DNA of 64,000 nucleotides from Symsagittifera roscoffensis (taxonomy: Eukaryota > Xenacoelomorpha > Acoela > Convolutidae). Numbering within the stretch: the first letter of the stretch is position 1; every line of letters starts with the position of its first letter. The position numbers were made by a program, and so were the translations under genes. Below are positions 33,700 through 46,840 of this stretch, one piece after another. The stretch covers positions 77,943,396 through 78,007,395 of the forward strand of contig NC_087065.1 in NCBI RefSeq assembly GCF_963678635.1. The letters run 5' to 3'. The notes below the pieces were generated by a model that had not been told where the DNA came from, searched no databases, and worked only from the letters and a program-made list of their open reading frames with translations.

Positions 33700-36600
33700 T
33701 TTACAATTGTAGTGTTGTTTCTAATAAGTTTAAGCAAAATTGTACAGATGAATCTAAATTATTTTCATCATACTTTACCAATCCCATCTTAGTTGTTGTA
33801 CTAATCGTAGAACCAGTATCGCTTACACATTTATAGTAGCAGAATGCCTTTCCTAATAACACTATTATCAAGTATCTTACTGTGAGAGCGTTTGATGCAG
33901 AAGAGCTTCTCAGTTCGAATAGGGTAGTAAAATTCCGATTTTGGTAAGCATAGACCTTTTTCCGATTTGAAAGTGGGTTTCTGATGAGAATTAATTTATT
34001 TACAATATGTTGATATTCTTTTGTCAAGAATAATTATAATTGGTAAAATGCCATATTTCGCTTTAAGTTCCGCAGATATTTTGCTTTTCAAGTGTTTTGA
34101 TAAGAGTTTGATCTATTGCCACAAGGATCACCGCCGAATATTCTGTATGACTTAAGACCAGACCATTAATTGGCATGGTTCTCATTTTGTTGGGTCAACA
34201 GCCTCTGACAGTATATAGGGCTTTGATACCGTGTGACTTTTTCAAAAGCAACTGTTTGACATGTTCTTGATAAGTCAGATTTTTGTCAAAAATTACAACT
34301 AAATATTTGATTCCTTTCTTTCTTCTGTTAGCTCATCATCAATATGGAGCTAACTTTTTTGGACTTTTATTTTAGTTACCAAAAACTATAAATTCAGTTT
34401 TGTCCGATTCAATTTTCAGATTGTGAAAACAAAAGAAATCGAGTAAGTTTCTAGCTGAATTTTCAAGTTTTCTAAAGCATAATTCTAGATTTTTTCTCCA
34501 TTCGAGAGTGAAAATGTAACATCTGCGTATTGCAAAATCTGGCAGTTTGAGTTGGTTTTTATGTCATTAACAAATAAGTTAAAAAGAAGAGGCAGTAAAA
34601 TGGTTCCTTGTGGCAGGCCTGTATTTTCTACAATCCAATCGGATTCAGCTTCTGTTATCATCTTTTGATACCTATCAGTTAGGTACCTAATTATAAGATC
34701 AAGTGAAGACCTCTCGAAGCATAAATTTTGTAGTTTTTAATGAAAAAATGATGATTTGTTGAATCAAAGGCTTCCGATAAGCCTAGTAGTGCGCCGCTTT
34801 CAAACTCATCTTCATCAACTTTAGCTTGTATTGTTTCAGTCAAAAATAATTGAGCATGCGTGGTTGAAAACTTTTACCTGAAAGCAAATTGAGCTGGAAT
34901 ATGAATGTTATTTCGACTAATATAATCCGTAATTTAAATGTTTATTATTTTTTCAAATGTTTTTGACATGACTGGAGTAATTGATATTGTTCTATAATTT
35001 GGTGGATCTTCATTCAATTTGTGACAAGTGAATCAATGCATTCAATTTTATGTAAGGGGGTAATGTTTGTCAGCTTAAGCTGACGTGGAAAAACATTTGT
35101 TCTTGTGTTTATAATGATTAAAAGACTAACTGGTTGCGAAAGCTCGTAAGCGGCATCTTTGAGTGTCCGAGCTGGAATTGAAGAAGGACACATAGGTTTC
35201 ATTTTATTCGAAGCCAGAAGAACTTTTCTTACAATCTTAGGAGGTAACAAAACGGTAAAAAAGGAGAACGTTTTAACGTTACCGGTGTGGGAATAAGGTT
35301 AAAGAAAAGAACTTAGTGGGAAAACAAATTCGCCAAGTTTACTGAATGTCTGAGCAGTTTTGCAGTTTTTTTAGGTTCATCTACGATATCACTAAAAGAT
35401 TTCCTGAGACAATCTACATTGATTGATATTCTTTTGTTGTTCCATATTTCAATGATAAGATTCCACTTGGACATAACGAACGATGCTGAGTCAATTGACT
35501 TTTTGTGAAACTTTTCCCAGTCATTGACAATGATCTTGTTCGAAGCCGTTTTCATTTCCTGAAACTTTTTACTGCTCATACAATTCAAGAAATTACCTTT
35601 TATTATATTCAAGTTTTTGGTAGATTTCCACATCCATTTAAATGCCAGGGAAAAAAAGGTTCTTCATGACTTAAAAAAATTGTTTCATTGAAGAGTGAAT
35701 CTTTTTAATGCAGCAAAGGTTTTTTTTCAAATTGCGAATACATATCATTGGGACAGGTTATTCCGTTCATAAACGACCAATTTTGTTGTTCACGTCCTAT
35801 CTGCAGTTCTTTTGACATTAATGCATTTTATCGAAAACAAAGTTTATTTTGGATTTCTGTTTAACATTTAACGTAAAAAACATGCAGAAGCTGGGAAATG
35901 GCCACTATGTCATGGACAATCAAAGACATGGGAAGACAGTAAGGGTGAATTTTTTTTTAGTAATTTGGTCAATTCGACTCATGTTGTTGTTGCAGTGGCG
36001 AGTACGAAATGACTTATTGACCACTTCAACTCCGAAAGCGCAAAAACTTTTATCTAAAATCTGTTTCTCTGATTTGATAAAACAAATTAAGTTAAAGTCT
36101 CCTTTTACCTTACGATTAGTTTGGATTTCGAAATTAGTGCCAGGTCAATCGACTTTGCAAAATCTTGAATAAAACTATTGTACATCTTTTTATGCAGAAC
36201 AGTATGATAAGTTAAATAAGAGGGGCTCTTTGATCAATTTACGGTTTATTTCGATCCATCAATTTTCAACGGAATTAGACCAACTCTCACTCTCACTTTG
36301 AAAGATTTCGGAATCAGAAAAGCAAGGTCCCCATCTTTTGAGGTAATTCTCTCTCTCTACGTACTAGGTCAAAACTGTTTTCATCATGATTAAGAAGCTT
36401 TGAACTGTTCTTATCAATTAACCAGCTTTCTGTTAAACCGTTTTACAAAATTTCCCGATATCACTGACTAGGTTTTTGAACTTATGTTGTTTATTTGCAA
36501 TGCTTCTGCAAAATAAATGAATTAGTCTTAGATTTTCATTTAGGACATTACACCGTTCCAAACTTTTGCAAACAGCATTGGGACCGGGATTAATTTCTAT

Positions 36601-36795
36601 GTCACTTGAAAGAAGTATTAAATTAAAAAGTAAAAGGCTAATTAGTCCTTCAAAAATGAAACTCATTTTGCATTTCAGGCTAAATCTTATTCTAAAGTTC
36701 TTTTTGCTTGGAGACTTAAGTTGTACTGTCATCAGAGAAATTGAGACCAATGGTGTGGGAACACTTAAAACCTTTATTTGTCCAATAAGTGACAC
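33700..36795 (-). pseudogene. Decayed non-LTR retrotransposon (CR1/jockey type)
   Basis: Read on the minus strand the region gives, in order: a hydrophobic leader and a 2A-like DIEINPGP (36580-36603), the start of an endonuclease domain (LRLIHLFCRSIANK), a linker (35633-35313), and the reverse transcriptase. The RT pieces include KDAAYELSQPVSLLI and NITPLHK (35250-35030), then, across many frameshifts, segments like LPQGTILLPLLFNLFVND near 34600 and a QYADVTFS active-site relic (normally F/YADD) near 34530. The catalytic YADD has become YADV. Many stops and frameshifts mean it is dead. The 3' end is diffuse near 33700. Confidence 0.8.
36580..36603 (-). other. 2A-like ribosome-skipping motif in non-LTR ORF
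   Basis: The minus strand encodes DIEINPGP, an exact match to the D-x-E-x-N-P-G-P consensus of 2A peptides. It is preceded by a hydrophobic Leu-rich stretch and followed immediately by the endonuclease N terminus. 2A-like sequences near the N terminus are an established feature of some non-LTR retrotransposons. Confidence 0.75.
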
Positions 36796-36963
36796 TACAA
36801 AAAAAACGTAGATTGGAAATAAAAATTAACTATTTTTACAAAAATAGCCGGTTACTTTTACGTAACAATCTCAGTAAGAGCTTTGGTAGTTGCAAGTATT
36901 TGGACGGAGACTATGCTTTGAATTAGGGTTGTTTTCTCAAGTGTGAACAGTTTGCTGGGCCTT

Positions 36964-37260
36964 TTATAGTTTGGAATCGGCCCTAGTAGCTCTGATTTTT
37001 TTGTGAGATTTCATTGAAATCTTTAATGCATCTGTGAACTTATTCGAGGTTTTCATCAGGACCGACAAAAGGGAATTTGGCAGTGTTGGCAACTCAGTTA
37101 TACAATTCAGATGTAAGTTGTCATGGCACTGTTGGTTGTAGTGCTTGATATGGAGAAAATTCGGAGCATTGCGAATCATAGTGTTTAGTTCCAACACGAC
37201 GAGTTTCCCGTCTTTATTGCCATTTTTACAGTTGATGAGTTCATTGAGTTTATTGACCAT
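36964..37260 (-). CDS. Unrecognised ORF upstream of the non-LTR relic
   Basis: A 98-codon minus-strand ORF starting MVNKLNELINCKNGN, rich in Asn, Lys and Leu. It lies just 5' of the non-LTR ORF2 relic, where an ORF1 would be expected, so it may be a remnant of that element's ORF1. No RRM or zinc-knuckle motif is visible, so the assignment is weak. Confidence 0.2.
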   Translation of the reverse strand: MVNKLNELINCKNGNKDGKLVVLELNTMIRNAPNFLHIKHYNQQCHDNLHLNCITELPTLPNSLLSVLMKTSNKFTDALKISMKSHKKIRATRADSKL

Positions 37261-37669
37261 TTTGTTGTTAGTTTCATTTTATGAGCTTTCGCGACTTTGG
37301 TATCATCTCACATATAAAGAAAAAATCCGGTTTGAAAGACACTTGTTACACTTGTCATACTTGTTAACCAGAGCCACATTTTCGTGAAAAGTTTCGTGCA
37401 TCGTTCTATAGAATTTCATAATACTTTTAGTACCATCCTGTTGATCAAAAGTTCGTGTTTTCAGCTTTCGTGTTTTTCCAATACTTTTAGTTTTTCCTTC
37501 CTGCTAGATTCACGAAAGCTTGATTTGCACGAACAAGGGGAACGGTGTCATCCAAGGTTAACTTATGTACAATACTGCAACACAAAACCAAATTGTTTCG
37601 CCCTATTTTCAATTCATTTGCAGAAAACTCTCTCAACTTTTCAATCCACAAACCCTTAGATGAAGAGGC

Positions 37670-38460
37670 GGTTTCAATCTTTGCACATCACCGTGTCTAA
37701 CTTGTTACTCAGCATGCTGACCACCTATTGGATAAAGGCGTCCTTTTCTGTGGTCTTCTGATGCAAGTCGACGTAGAGTTTATAGGCCATTTCATTGCTC
37801 ATTGCTTTCCAATCATCAAGGGACAGAACCGTTTTGAGAAAATAGACAAATATGATGATAGTGATTGGCTTAAGTTCATGAATGTTGTCAGCAGCTCATG
37901 AGAATAATGTATTGAATGGGAATAAGATAGTCGTCTTCACCCGTCAAAGCTAGGAACGACGGGGTTTTGTATTGAGTAAATTTATTCTTATGTTCCTGGC
38001 TCATATTTCTGAAGAAAAAAAAACAGGAAGTAAATTTGTTCAACGATTACTTAATAAGTTTGGTGGACCAGATACTGACAAAAGGTTATCCCTCGGCAGA
38101 GTGAAGGCTGTTTTCTTTTTTTGACTTTGACTGACTCTATCCCATGCTTGATGTCGCTAACTTGGGATAGTCGGCTGCCGATGTTAACTGATTTCTTTTT
38201 TTGAATGATGAATATAAATCAGATAATTTAGACCTTAAAATTTCAATTTCCTTTCTTGTGATTTTTACTTATCACTTTGCGCTTGAATGTGATGTAATGA
38301 TGTGTATCATCCAACAGCTTGACAATTTTATCTTCGAGTAAACTGAATAAAACAATGTTATTTTTGGATGTAATACTTTACGAACAACTAAAGCTTGACC
38401 CGAATGATGGATAAAATCGATCTCTGCATTTTTTTAGGGTTTATGGGACGATTGTTAATT
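37670..38460. other. No gene seen
   Basis: Mixed-composition DNA without an ORF or repeat match that I can support. It could be remaining non-LTR 5' sequence. Confidence 0.4.
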
Positions 38461-38499
38461 TAGTTCTGTGCCTCAATATAACCTGGTTCAATTCGTTAC

Positions 38500-39430
38500 T
38501 CGGGATAGCTGCTTAAAAAGGGAACCCTATCAATCAGTCGGCGCAAATTTTCCGAGATTTCTCAACTCCATAATTGCCTTCTCAGCTGGCGCCAATCAAA
38601 GGTTGCCTTGCAAAATTTGCAATCATGTCCATGTTATTCTTGTCGACTGGTCGGTTCTGCCCAAAATTTAGCCTGGCATTTTTCTCTGCTTTGAGGATTA
38701 TTTTCACCCCACTTCTGGAGTTTGGTTTTTCACGCTTTTCCTCCGGTGCTAACATGTCTCTAGCCAACCATTGACAATCTAATTTGACCAATTAATCTCT
38801 AGTTATTGAAAAAGAACTTTTGGTTTCCGTCCAAAATGAGGTTCGAAGGGTGATTTTTTGATACTTGTATTTTTTTTGGCACAGCAAAATTTCTCAAATG
38901 TTAACCCAACCGTCGTCTGACTATCTGAAAGTTTCGGATCATATTGCATCGTGCCCAGTTTTCTTTTGTTCGTCTGATTACCACGTTTATTTAAGTCATC
39001 CCCTCGGTGGTCCCCTAACAAAACGATTATACGACTAATAACTATTTAGATTCAAAAATTCATAACCCTACAACTTTTTAGTCCGGAAAATGATATATCA
39101 TAGTAGACTATTTGAACACCATTGTGTTGAAAATGTTCTGTTAAAAATTGGATCATTTTCTTTTGCTGCGGGTCTAATCATTAACATTGGCAGATATCAC
39201 ACTTTTTATCCAACATCGCAATCGTAAAACTGAATTGACATTCTTCATTAGAACCCTTATTTAATGATTCATTAGTAAAAGTTTTGATGAGTTGAATGGC
39301 TTCACTGATGGATTCTCAGCATAGAGGGAACACCATCACATCAACATTTCAGGCATCGGCCGGTTATCCTCCGTTGCGTTCTGGGCCACCACACATACAC
39401 GGCCTCTTCAAACATCCACTCCTGTTCCTA
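38500..39430 (-). pseudogene. Decayed gypsy-type integrase fragment
   Basis: On the minus strand the region 39420-39300 gives VYVWWPRTQRRI with a following C-x2-C (RCLKC), the usual end of an integrase zinc-binding domain. Region 39180-39100 gives MIQFLTEHFQHNGVQIVYYD, fitting the integrase core, and 38870-38800 gives SPFEPHFGRKP, a common late-integrase motif. These pieces are in different frames with stops between them. The RT and gag parts are not present. It could be a 5' remnant of the same element as 43044-46437 or an unrelated one. Confidence 0.55.
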
Positions 39431-39595
39431 ATGGGTATAATGCACACAAAAGGGATTAAAATTCTGTTTTCAATTATAAAACAAAAATTATTCACTGTAG
39501 CATTGTCCCAAAATCCCCATAGGTACTTCTCAAATGTAGAAAGCCTTCTGTATGTTTCGAAAGAAAAAGTTTGCGACGGGGAGATAATTTTCTGA

Positions 39596-40315
39596 AGTTA
39601 ACCTTCCTAACAAGACGGCGTCTAATAGATCTGGTGATCCGGTAGTAAAAGAGTCCGGCTTGACTTTTGAAAGTTTTAATTGTCGTTTTTGAAACCTTTT
39701 TGCCTTGCCGTTGTTTGGTACCTCTTCAGTCTCATTGATGCGAGAAATTTAGACTAGTTGTTGTTCATCAACCACTTCTTGCTCGAAGAATTTTTTACGA
39801 AAAAATTTTTTTTGCCTCTTCCTTTGTTCGTCTAAAAATTTGGTCTACAAAAATAGAATCACACATGCCGCCTTCGCGGGGCGTTTTGCCTAATTGGCGG
39901 AACCGTTCTATTAGTCAAAAATGAAAAATTCTATTTTCGCGATTTTTTTTTATTTTGAAGCAATTCATTTTTATCCGAGAACTGTATCAGCTTTGTGATT
40001 TCAATTAGTTGATAAATGTTTCTTTTCAGTAAAAACTTGAACCGATTTTAAATTGTTAATCAAAATTCGACGTTGAAGGATCGGCAAATCGGAAAGTGGT
40101 GTAATTGAACGTTGTCACTCTGGCAACCCATCTGGTTAATCTCAATTGGTATATGCGAGTCTTTCAACTTTTGATTAGGGTGAAATAAATGGATTTATGA
40201 TTGGTACGAATTTGAAGTTTGTTGCCCAACACGTATTTCCAAAATAAATGACATGCCCATACTACTGCTATATTCTATGTAAACGAGGGGAAAATTCACA
40301 ATATCTTTAGGCCGG
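39596..40315. other. No gene seen
   Basis: Noncoding AT-rich DNA between a gypsy fragment and the less AT-rich tract starting near 40316. Confidence 0.4.
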
Positions 40316-42770
40316 TCTCTCTCGCTAGTTCACACCGCCGCCATATGTTTCCTTTAATACTGGGGTCAGTAAGGCGACTAAATCCCAGTATTGTTTACAA
40401 TCCCAAAAGGGTTGAGTTGGTGGTTGGCCGCTCTGTACCTTATTTTGTTGCTCGCCCCGTGATTCGTGCTCTTTCGACTGTATCTCGACCGTCAATCAAT
40501 AATCGATCGCAACAACAATTACAATAATAAGAATGAATTAGGAAATGAATATAACCAAATACAGAGTAGCCTATAATTGGCTGGAATATAAATTAATCGT
40601 TCAATTAAAGAAAAGGGTCTGCGATTTATATTAACTAACTAACTGCATTCAACATTTACTTATTTTCCAACCCTAATTATCTTCAGAGCTATCTTTTTTG
40701 AACTACACGTTAATCCCTGAAGTACTTTAGAAAGAAAAAAATCACCTCACCCGATAAATTAACAACTTTCACGAAGTTGTTCCTCTAAGTCTTTTTGTAA
40801 CTATTTCCAAACGACTTACTTAATCTTCGTCCACTTTTGTTCTCTGTTTACTTTGAGAATCAAGCGACTACCCTAGCTTGTAGCCCAGATTGTTCTCTAA
40901 CTAACGGAGAACCAACTACTCTTAATAGTAGCTCACTCTGTTCTGCTTAAGGATAAGCTGCTTGCTATTCTCTATAATATTTGTCTATTTGAGTTTTAGT
41001 TATAGTTAGAGTTTTGACAGTCCGTATAAGTTTTAACATTTACTGATGTGCCTCCTACGCAGCGTTTCAGTTGTTAAGCCCAGCATGATCACAATAATTT
41101 AAATGCCAATTTCAAAATGCCAATCAAAGCTATGCTAAACAAATAACAAATGCAACTTCAACTTAATCCAAGCTATGTTTACATATCAAAAGACCCAAGG
41201 ACTTTATTTAATTTTCCCGTATCTTTTCCCTTTTTCCAAGCCTAGGATAAATTCCTAGTGAACTTGATTTCCCGTTCATCATAATCCAAAAATTCACATA
41301 CATAACCTATTGAAATTTAAACCTAATCGACCTTCAGGGTAAGCCGTTCCCTTAACCGGGGTCCAGTTGAGACACTTAAACAATCCCCAGAAGCCAATGG
41401 AATATCCTGTACATTCCTAACGTTTAGACTAATTATTTCCCCATTCTCTCATTTATATTGCCAAATTAATATGCGACTACTTTTCTGTGCCATTGACGCA
41501 TTTCTATTTATAGTTCTTTCACCAAGTCAAATTGAACCAAATGTTTGTTTGGCTAACTCCTAATAATTCCAGCAATATATCATTATACATTAAGCCAAGA
41601 TATTCCATCAATTTCGGAGAAATGCCTAAACAATTCCTCATGCATGCAAATCGCTAATCCCGGATCCATCAAATAGTCATTTAACCTCCCTAATTACAAA
41701 ATACATGATTTGGGCTATTTTCCGGTGCTATATCTAAGGGTTTTGGGGCTAAAAACGTATAAGGTCAAATAAAAGTTATCACGGGGTCACCCGGGGTCAA
41801 ATCTCCCATAATCGGTTTCAGGTCACATTAGGGTCATACCTACCAAGTTTCATCCATATCCGACAAATACTTCCCGAATTATCCCATTTTTAAGGTCCAT
41901 TATCACTTTTCCTGGAAAAGGTCAATTAGCACCGGAAAGGTCAACTGGGAACTAAGACTTACAGGGATCCTTTTTAATGGGGCGGGTCCTACCACACATA
42001 AGTACCCTAAAATCAATATGCCCTCGTGCATTATTTTTCATAATTTGCCCATTAACACCTCCAGGGGGTGATTCTACCAAGTGCTAATAGCCCCTGCCCT
42101 TATCACCCAATCGGTCATTATCCTAACATGCGATAGACCATGTCCTTATCTATCATCCCTCAAAATTTCAGCTCCCTAGGGTCATTGGGAGTTGAGAAAT
42201 AGCCTCCGGAAGTCGGGTGGGGGTTTGTTTGTTTGGGGCATAAATCGGGCCGGGGTGACCTTGGGGTTCCGAAACTTCAAACTTAAGCTTCCTTCGCCTA
42301 GGGCTACCACATACATAAAAATGAGCTCAATCGGACCAGTAGCTAAGAATTTCCGGTGGGGCCATTTGCACTTCCGGGAACCGTTATCACTCGGCCCCGG
42401 GGGGTCGGGCGGGTCCGGCCCTTTGCATGCCCCGGGCAAATCATCTCTAGTATCACTCCACTAAATTTCATAAAGTTCGCCCCGGTAGCTCCCGAGTTGG
42501 GGCAAGTTACTGGGAGCTATTTCATTGCCTATTTTCACTAAGGAGGGGGATTAATTCCATGAACTTAAGCAAATACAAGTTTAATTCAATCTTAACTTAA
42601 TGACGAATCAGCCTTACGCTCAGGTTACTATAGCATGTAATACAGTAGAATCACCAATTCTACAGTCTTCCCTTCTAGTCTATTATTCTCCCGAATAATG
42701 CTAAAAAGTACCTCTTAACAAGGCCTAATGATAAGTTACATAACTCTTCGATTCGCCGTGCTCACTAACA
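40316..42770 (-). other. Possible long terminal repeat / 3' noncoding of the gypsy element at 43-46 kb
   Basis: No coding sequence is evident; base composition is more balanced than the surroundings. On the minus strand a purine-rich stretch AAAGGGAGGGAAAACGAC (42797-42780) lies shortly before TGTTAG at 42770. This fits a polypurine tract followed by an LTR start, downstream of the integrase/pol relic. The other LTR was not found, so the LTR assignment is only a possibility. Confidence 0.3.
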
Positions 42771-43043
42771 CTTAGTCGTTTTCCCTCCCTTTAAAAATTT
42801 ACCCTTAAAACCTCGCGGACCCAACAATTAGTCCCCGTTAAATAAAAAATGATATAGCACAAAGAGTAATCTAAGAGGGGACGTAACTGAATTAATTTTA
42901 CTCTTCATGGTACGATCCAACCCTTTCACATTCATAATCATCACTATCAATTGTCTGCACAACAGTTCAGGTGGGATCGCACTCAATGTAACTAAGCACC
43001 AACTAATGAGATTAAAAAAAGAGACAGTTTACTATTGTAAGTT

Positions 43044-46000
43044 TTAACTCACAAACTCGTCGATTCCAAACCGTACAGGTGGTCTCCTTACTCGAGTTGG
43101 TCGACCGCCATCATCTGCAGTTCCCATTTCTATCACCGGTTCGGCAGCCATCACCTCGTCAGATGGTCTGTCGTCCGCCTTACAGGGTTGATTCGATGGC
43201 TCCTCTTCCCTTCTGGCCTCCAGCTCCGTCGCATCGTATGCCTCAATCGCATCTTCTCCACTCCTCGGCACTTCTCGCATCATTCATGGTGGATCAGCGA
43301 AGTGTTCGGGCATCACCCGAATTTGCACATTTGTCCCGGGCGGATTAAATTGTGGCTTGACTGCTCGATCTCTCACAGGCAACAATCTCACTGCGACATC
43401 TCGTGGGCCTGGATCATGGCTAAAACCCTCCCCGTTGTTCGCCGACAACAACTCATCTTCATCATACATCGGGTCATCGAAGAAGTTAACCGACCGATAG
43501 GGCGTCTGTCACTTGCTGCTTGTAGCTTCATCTGACTGTGCCGTCTCTTTTTTGAATCGCTTCAGCATGTTGAAGTGCAATAACTTGACTTTGCTAGGAG
43601 TTGACTCCTTTGCCATCTTGTAGTTCACTTCAGACATTCTCGCCAGTACAACATAAGGTCCTCCCCATGGATCAAAGTGCTTCCTCGACTTGAAATTTTC
43701 CTTCGCCCACACCCAGATTTTATCTCCAGCTGCGTATGGTTCTCCTTGAACTTTCTTCCAGTACTGGTCCTTCTGTCGTCGTTGATCCATCCCAACGATT
43801 TCTCTGGCACTGCTATGAGCATCTCAGAAGAGCTCATCTAGTTCCTCTGCAAAACCATCCTCGTCAGCACTTCGTCGTGAGGTTTCGCGTAGAACAGTTC
43901 AATGGGGTACTGGCATTCCTGGCCATAAATCAGACTGAATGGCGTCGCTCCCGTCGTCCGATGAATAGTCGTGTTGTTTACAAAACTCAAATACGGCAAC
44001 ATTGTATCCCACGTCTTTGGGTTCTCCGCACAGTACTTTGAAATCACCTTCGTCATCTTATCGTTATATCGCCCTGTCAGCTCTCTACCTTCGGGTTTGT
44101 ATGGCAAAGTCGGAGTTACGTCAATTGCCAGGAGTCGGCACATCTCCTTGATCAGTTTACTGCCAAAGACTTTCCCCTGGTCCGTACGCAAAGCATTGGG
44201 AGTTCCAAACTTCAGCACCCTGTGTTCCACAATTAACTAAGCCACGTCTGATGCATCTGTTGATACAAGAGGCACTGCAATCGCATACATTGTGAACATG
44301 TCCGTCATCACCAATACATGCTTCGCTCTTGTCCGCGTCACCATCGTCATTGGACCCAATATGTCCACTGCCATCGTACTGAATCTGATCAATTGGGGCC
44401 TGAACCGCAGCTCGCTTCCTTTTCCCACTGGCACTCTGTGCTGCTTGTCTTAAGCACCACTGGACTTTCCTTTCGACATCCGTCCTCATCGTCGGCCACC
44501 AATATCGTCGTCGTACCTTCGCCAACATCTTCTCGGTTGCAAGCTGTCCCCCTCTGGTCTCCATTGAATCAAACTGTCCGAGGATTTCCTTTCGTCCTGC
44601 TGCTGGAACAACCGTCAAAAGTGTCGGCTTCGACCCATCTCTCTGGAACCATTTCTTGTAAAGTATTCCTCAACGAATACTCAACTCATCCCATCTTGAC
44701 CAGTAGGCCAGTGCCTCAGGTCCGTACTGAATTGCCTGCTCCTTCGGAATAAGTTTCGTTCCCAATGAAGGCATATCGTTCATTTCATCTGCTGTTCCTG
44801 TCCAGTAGAATACTTGCGCAATCACTTCGTCTTCTTCCTGCATTGTCGCAATCTCTTCGTTTTTTTGTTCCCATCGAATCGCGTCGCTGTCGACTACTTC
44901 GTCGACTACTTGTTTGTAGTATACTTCTGTTCCGCTGCATTTTTTGGAAAAGGTCAAGGCGATTGGTTCCCAAAATCCTGGTTCACTTTTTGTTAACACG
45001 GCAGCCAAAAACCTGTGACTACTACCTAATTTTACTCGCAAATTTTTTTCAGGATTTATTGTTATGTTGTGAAGATATTCGCGATCAATTATAGTAACTT
45101 TTTAAACGCTACTTCTTCCTAGGTTTCCCCCTCGCGAATTTCAGTTTGATGTTCAATTTCATAGATGGTCTGAATGATTCAGTAGCCATTTGTAAATTTC
45201 GAAAAAAAATTGGGAGAGATAATTAAATACTTCCATGAAAGATCATACTTGCTTTAATGTCTTACGAGGTAATAAATTTAGCTCTTCTTCCAATTTTGAG
45301 AATTTTGGCATCACTTCAATTAAATCAATCTTGAATCCTAGCCATGGTAGATAATTTTTGAAAATTGCATTTGCTCAGTTTTGCTGCAACGCTTTATTGT
45401 GCTCTTCGATCTGCAGAGTCTGTTAAAAATTGCTTTTTATTTCCTGACAAAAATTCCGGCTAGTTCTTTCAAACTTCAAGTTTCAATTTTTCTTCTGGCT
45501 TGTTGACTCCAACCACAGTACGGGGAGTCTTGAAATGCCTTTTAACAGTCTGGTTGCAAATCTAGAAAACAACGTGTTCTGTTTACTGATAACAGGAATT
45601 TGTCACCTTCCTTATACTAGCTATTGGTGTTTTTATGTTTTTATCAACGTACCAAATAAACTTATTGGCTTCTGGGTGCGTTGGTGACAATTGGCTTCTC
45701 CTGGATAGACAACAACTTCGCATTACGGTCTGTGTGATTTAACCTGTCTGTCATTTTCTTGTTCACAAAAGTAGCAGGGCTTCCACATTTAAAAATTGCG
45801 CTAAATACTGAATTCTTTGATTCGCTGTTTATTCTCAAAATCTGGGCTCCGCAAATTGCTGCGCTTTGAACTTCTACGCTTTTAATTGAACAATCTTCTA
45901 AGGGGATTTCTTCAATTTTGACGACTGAATACTCATGTTTGCTGTAATAGTCGATAAAATATATTGTCTCTCCGTCTTCTTTGTCTGACATGACATTATC

Positions 46001-46437
46001 CACATCCGTTCTTGCTGAGTGGTAGCAATTTTCAAAGTTTCCTTTTTTCTAGATCGATTGTAATCAGCGTTTCGAGCTGCACACTTGTCCTTACATTCAC
46101 GTCTGAATTTTTTGCCTCAAAATATGCAAAGTTCCTAATTTCCGATCTGGACATTAAGAGTTTCTGCGGTTCTGATTTCTGGTGGTGCCAAGGGCGGCTC
46201 GGTTCACTTTCTTCTGAACATTGCTTTTCGACTGAACTGACATGGAAGGATTTTGCTTCTATTCGAATAAATTTGGCTTGAGTTTTCATTTCCATAAACG
46301 TTTTTTTTTCTTGAGGATGTTGGCCGTTGTGCATCTTTTTTCAGGTAACAGAGCTGTTTTTTGTGTTTTCTGCCGTGGCTTTGACTAAAAAAACCACATT
46401 TGAAATTTTTTATGAAAGTCATCCCCCCACACGCCAT
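43044..46437 (-). pseudogene. Second, unrelated gypsy-type retrotransposon relic with RT deleted
   Basis: Minus-strand pieces in order: gag/protease-like remnants (46437-45662, with SAIFKCGSPATFVNKKM resembling a protease where the active D-T/S-G has become KCGS); a gap of about 600 bp where RT and RNase H should be; a linker (45041-44670); integrase zinc-binding region and core start (44618-44157, RRRYWWPTMRTDVERKV, then VDILGPM in another frame); core (44230-43838, TDQGKVFGS); and C-terminal region (43790-43509, YAAGDKIWVW). The zinc ligands are largely lost (expected His replaced by Gln) and the catalytic Glu position reads Gly within RELTGRYN. The final piece (43283-43044) is a basic/acidic tail. 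It is less AT-rich than the flanking envelope-type elements and not closely related to them. Confidence 0.75.
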
Positions 46438-46840
46438 ATAAAGTACAAAAGGATAGATTTCGCTACTTGTAACAAATCAATTAATGCAAATAAGCTTCGT
46501 TAAACCAATTTGGAACGATTTCTAAGACGGATTAAATCTCGCTTACGAGTTAATAGCGCGAAATATATCGCGCGTTAATTGGCTAAAATGGCAATCTTTA
46601 AACCCCAGTAACTTTATGAAAAATGATCACAGGTGAAATATCTTTTCAAAATTGAGCTCAGGACAACAATAGCTTTCGAATGATATTAAAAAAATCCGTC
46701 AAAAATAGCTAGATAAAAAGTCGAAATTTGTCTGAAGAAAAAAACCCACCCCAAGCACAAATATTCCGTTACTTTCGTATCGAAAGTTGGAACAATAACG
46801 TAACAAAATGATTTTATACTCCAACTTTAATTAAAATGAA
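46423..46840 (+). repeat. Dispersed repeat family A, copy 2
   Basis: Direct repeat with 48183-48590 and inverted relative to 10785-10945. It starts CATCCCCCCACACGCCATAT, contains the GCGCGAAATATATCGCGCG core, then AAAATGGCAATC, ATGATCACAGGTGA and a TTCCGTTACTTTCGTATC section. No gene. Confidence 0.85.

Noticed and set aside
42182-42541. Overlapping 60-90 codon ORFs on both strands in a GC-rich stretch
   Set aside because: They are open on both strands because of composition, have Pro/Gly-rich low-complexity translations and lie in the presumed noncoding tail of a gypsy relic.
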